Shown: positions 15,143 through 15,406 of the stretch, one piece after another
How positions within the stretch are numbered: position 1 is the stretch's first letter
How the letters are laid out: the number at the start of each line of letters is the position of its first letter
NCBI GenBank assembly: GCA_031278675.1
Contig: JAITJY010000370.1
Span: 1 to 15,406 of the forward strand
Source: Bifidobacteriaceae bacterium
Lineage (GTDB): Bacteria; Actinomycetota; Actinomycetes; Actinomycetales; WQXJ01
Direction of reading: 5' to 3'
Length of the DNA stretch: 15,406 nucleotides
The notes under the pieces: generated by a model
Seen by the model: the letters and a program-made list of their open reading frames with translations, nothing else
What the model was told of the DNA's origin: nothing
Databases searched by the model: none
Position numbers and translations under genes: made by a program

Positions 15143-15406
15143 GTGACCGCAATCCATCGCGCGCGCCCGCACCGGCAGACGATGCCGCGCATCGTCCCGC
15201 GACCAGCCCCAACACCGAAAGCGTGGCAGGCGCCAGCGGGACCGCTGCACCTGCTGCGACCACTGGGACCGCTGCGACCACTGGGACCGCTGGGACCGCT
15301 GGAAGGCACGGGAACGCTGCAGCCACTAGGACCATTGAGCCCGCCAGGACTGCTGGGCCGGCCAGGCCTGCCGGGACTGCCGGGACTGCCGGGACTGCCG
15401 GGACTG
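15139..15406 (+). CDS. Start of next operon gene, probable second permease (cut by window end)
   Basis: ATG 15139 overlaps the preceding stop as ATGA and follows AAGGAGG, a strong ribosome site. The frame stays open to the window end (89 codons). Everything visible is low-complexity: Ala/Thr/Gly/Pro-rich, with GTA repeats. BMP operons normally have two permeases, and the first permease here also begins with a long low-complexity tail, so this is probably the N-terminal tail of the second permease. No membrane segment is visible yet, so the product is inferred from gene order only. Confidence 0.6.
   Translation, partial: MSDRNPSRAPAPADDAAHRPATSPNTESVAGASGTAAPAATTGTAATTGTAGTAGRHGNAAATRTIEPARTAGPARPAGTAGTAGTAGT
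15370..15405 (+). repeat. 9-bp tandem repeat (four copies) at window edge
   Basis: GCCGGGACT is repeated four times exactly, in frame as Ala-Gly-Thr, and the window ends inside the array. Related ACCGCTGGG-type units precede it from about 15240. Assembly may have stopped here because of the repeat. Confidence 0.9.

Overview
The window is high-GC DNA, most likely from an actinobacterium (Actinomycetota). Supporting this are strong G/C bias at codon third positions, a long NAD+ synthetase that is mycobacterial in style, Ala/Pro/Thr-rich tails on membrane proteins, and frequent ATGA stop/start overlaps. The lineage cannot be fixed further. There are no rRNA, tRNA, CRISPR or transposase genes. 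Short tandem repeats are common (periods 9, 12, 21, 57 and 63 bp), and both window ends lie in low-complexity sequence, which suggests the window is a whole contig broken at repeats.

Left region (1-6000) looks like a C-glycoside catabolism locus. Two tandem minus-strand genes (1572-3014, then 97-1551) each encode one polypeptide joining an N-terminal domain like the beta subunit of C-glycoside deglycosidase (DUF6379-like) to a C-terminal TIM-barrel domain like its alpha subunit. In the characterised Dgp, Car and Dfg enzymes these are separate proteins. Divergent from them is a ROK-family HTH regulator (3245-4474). Beyond it, on the minus strand, are a Gfo/Idh/MocA oxidoreductase resembling the DgpA-type C-glycoside 3-oxidase (4882-6000) and a truncated third beta-subunit-like gene (4452-4871) that runs into 57-bp tandem repeats. 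A near-identical 45-bp block (3169-3213 and 6073-6117) lies upstream of both minus-strand transcription units. It contains a promoter-like element with an ATTAT/ATAAT inverted repeat and is the best candidate for the ROK operator. The inferred route is oxidation of the sugar C3-OH by the oxidoreductase, then C-C cleavage by the fused lyases.

Middle region (6416-10713) holds a glutamine-dependent NAD+ synthetase gene (nadE) overlapping a PhzE-like 2-amino-2-deoxyisochorismate/anthranilate synthase gene. The nadE frame carries an in-frame TAG at 6566-6568, exactly where the catalytic Glu of the glutaminase (nitrilase-like) domain belongs. It also carries two proline-rich repeat insertions.

Right region (10865-15406) is an ABC uptake operon of the BMP/nucleoside class: lipoprotein binding protein, double ATPase, permease, and the start of a second open frame, probably the partner permease, cut by the window end. 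A strong hairpin separates the binding-protein gene from the ATPase gene, and the later genes overlap by 4 bp.
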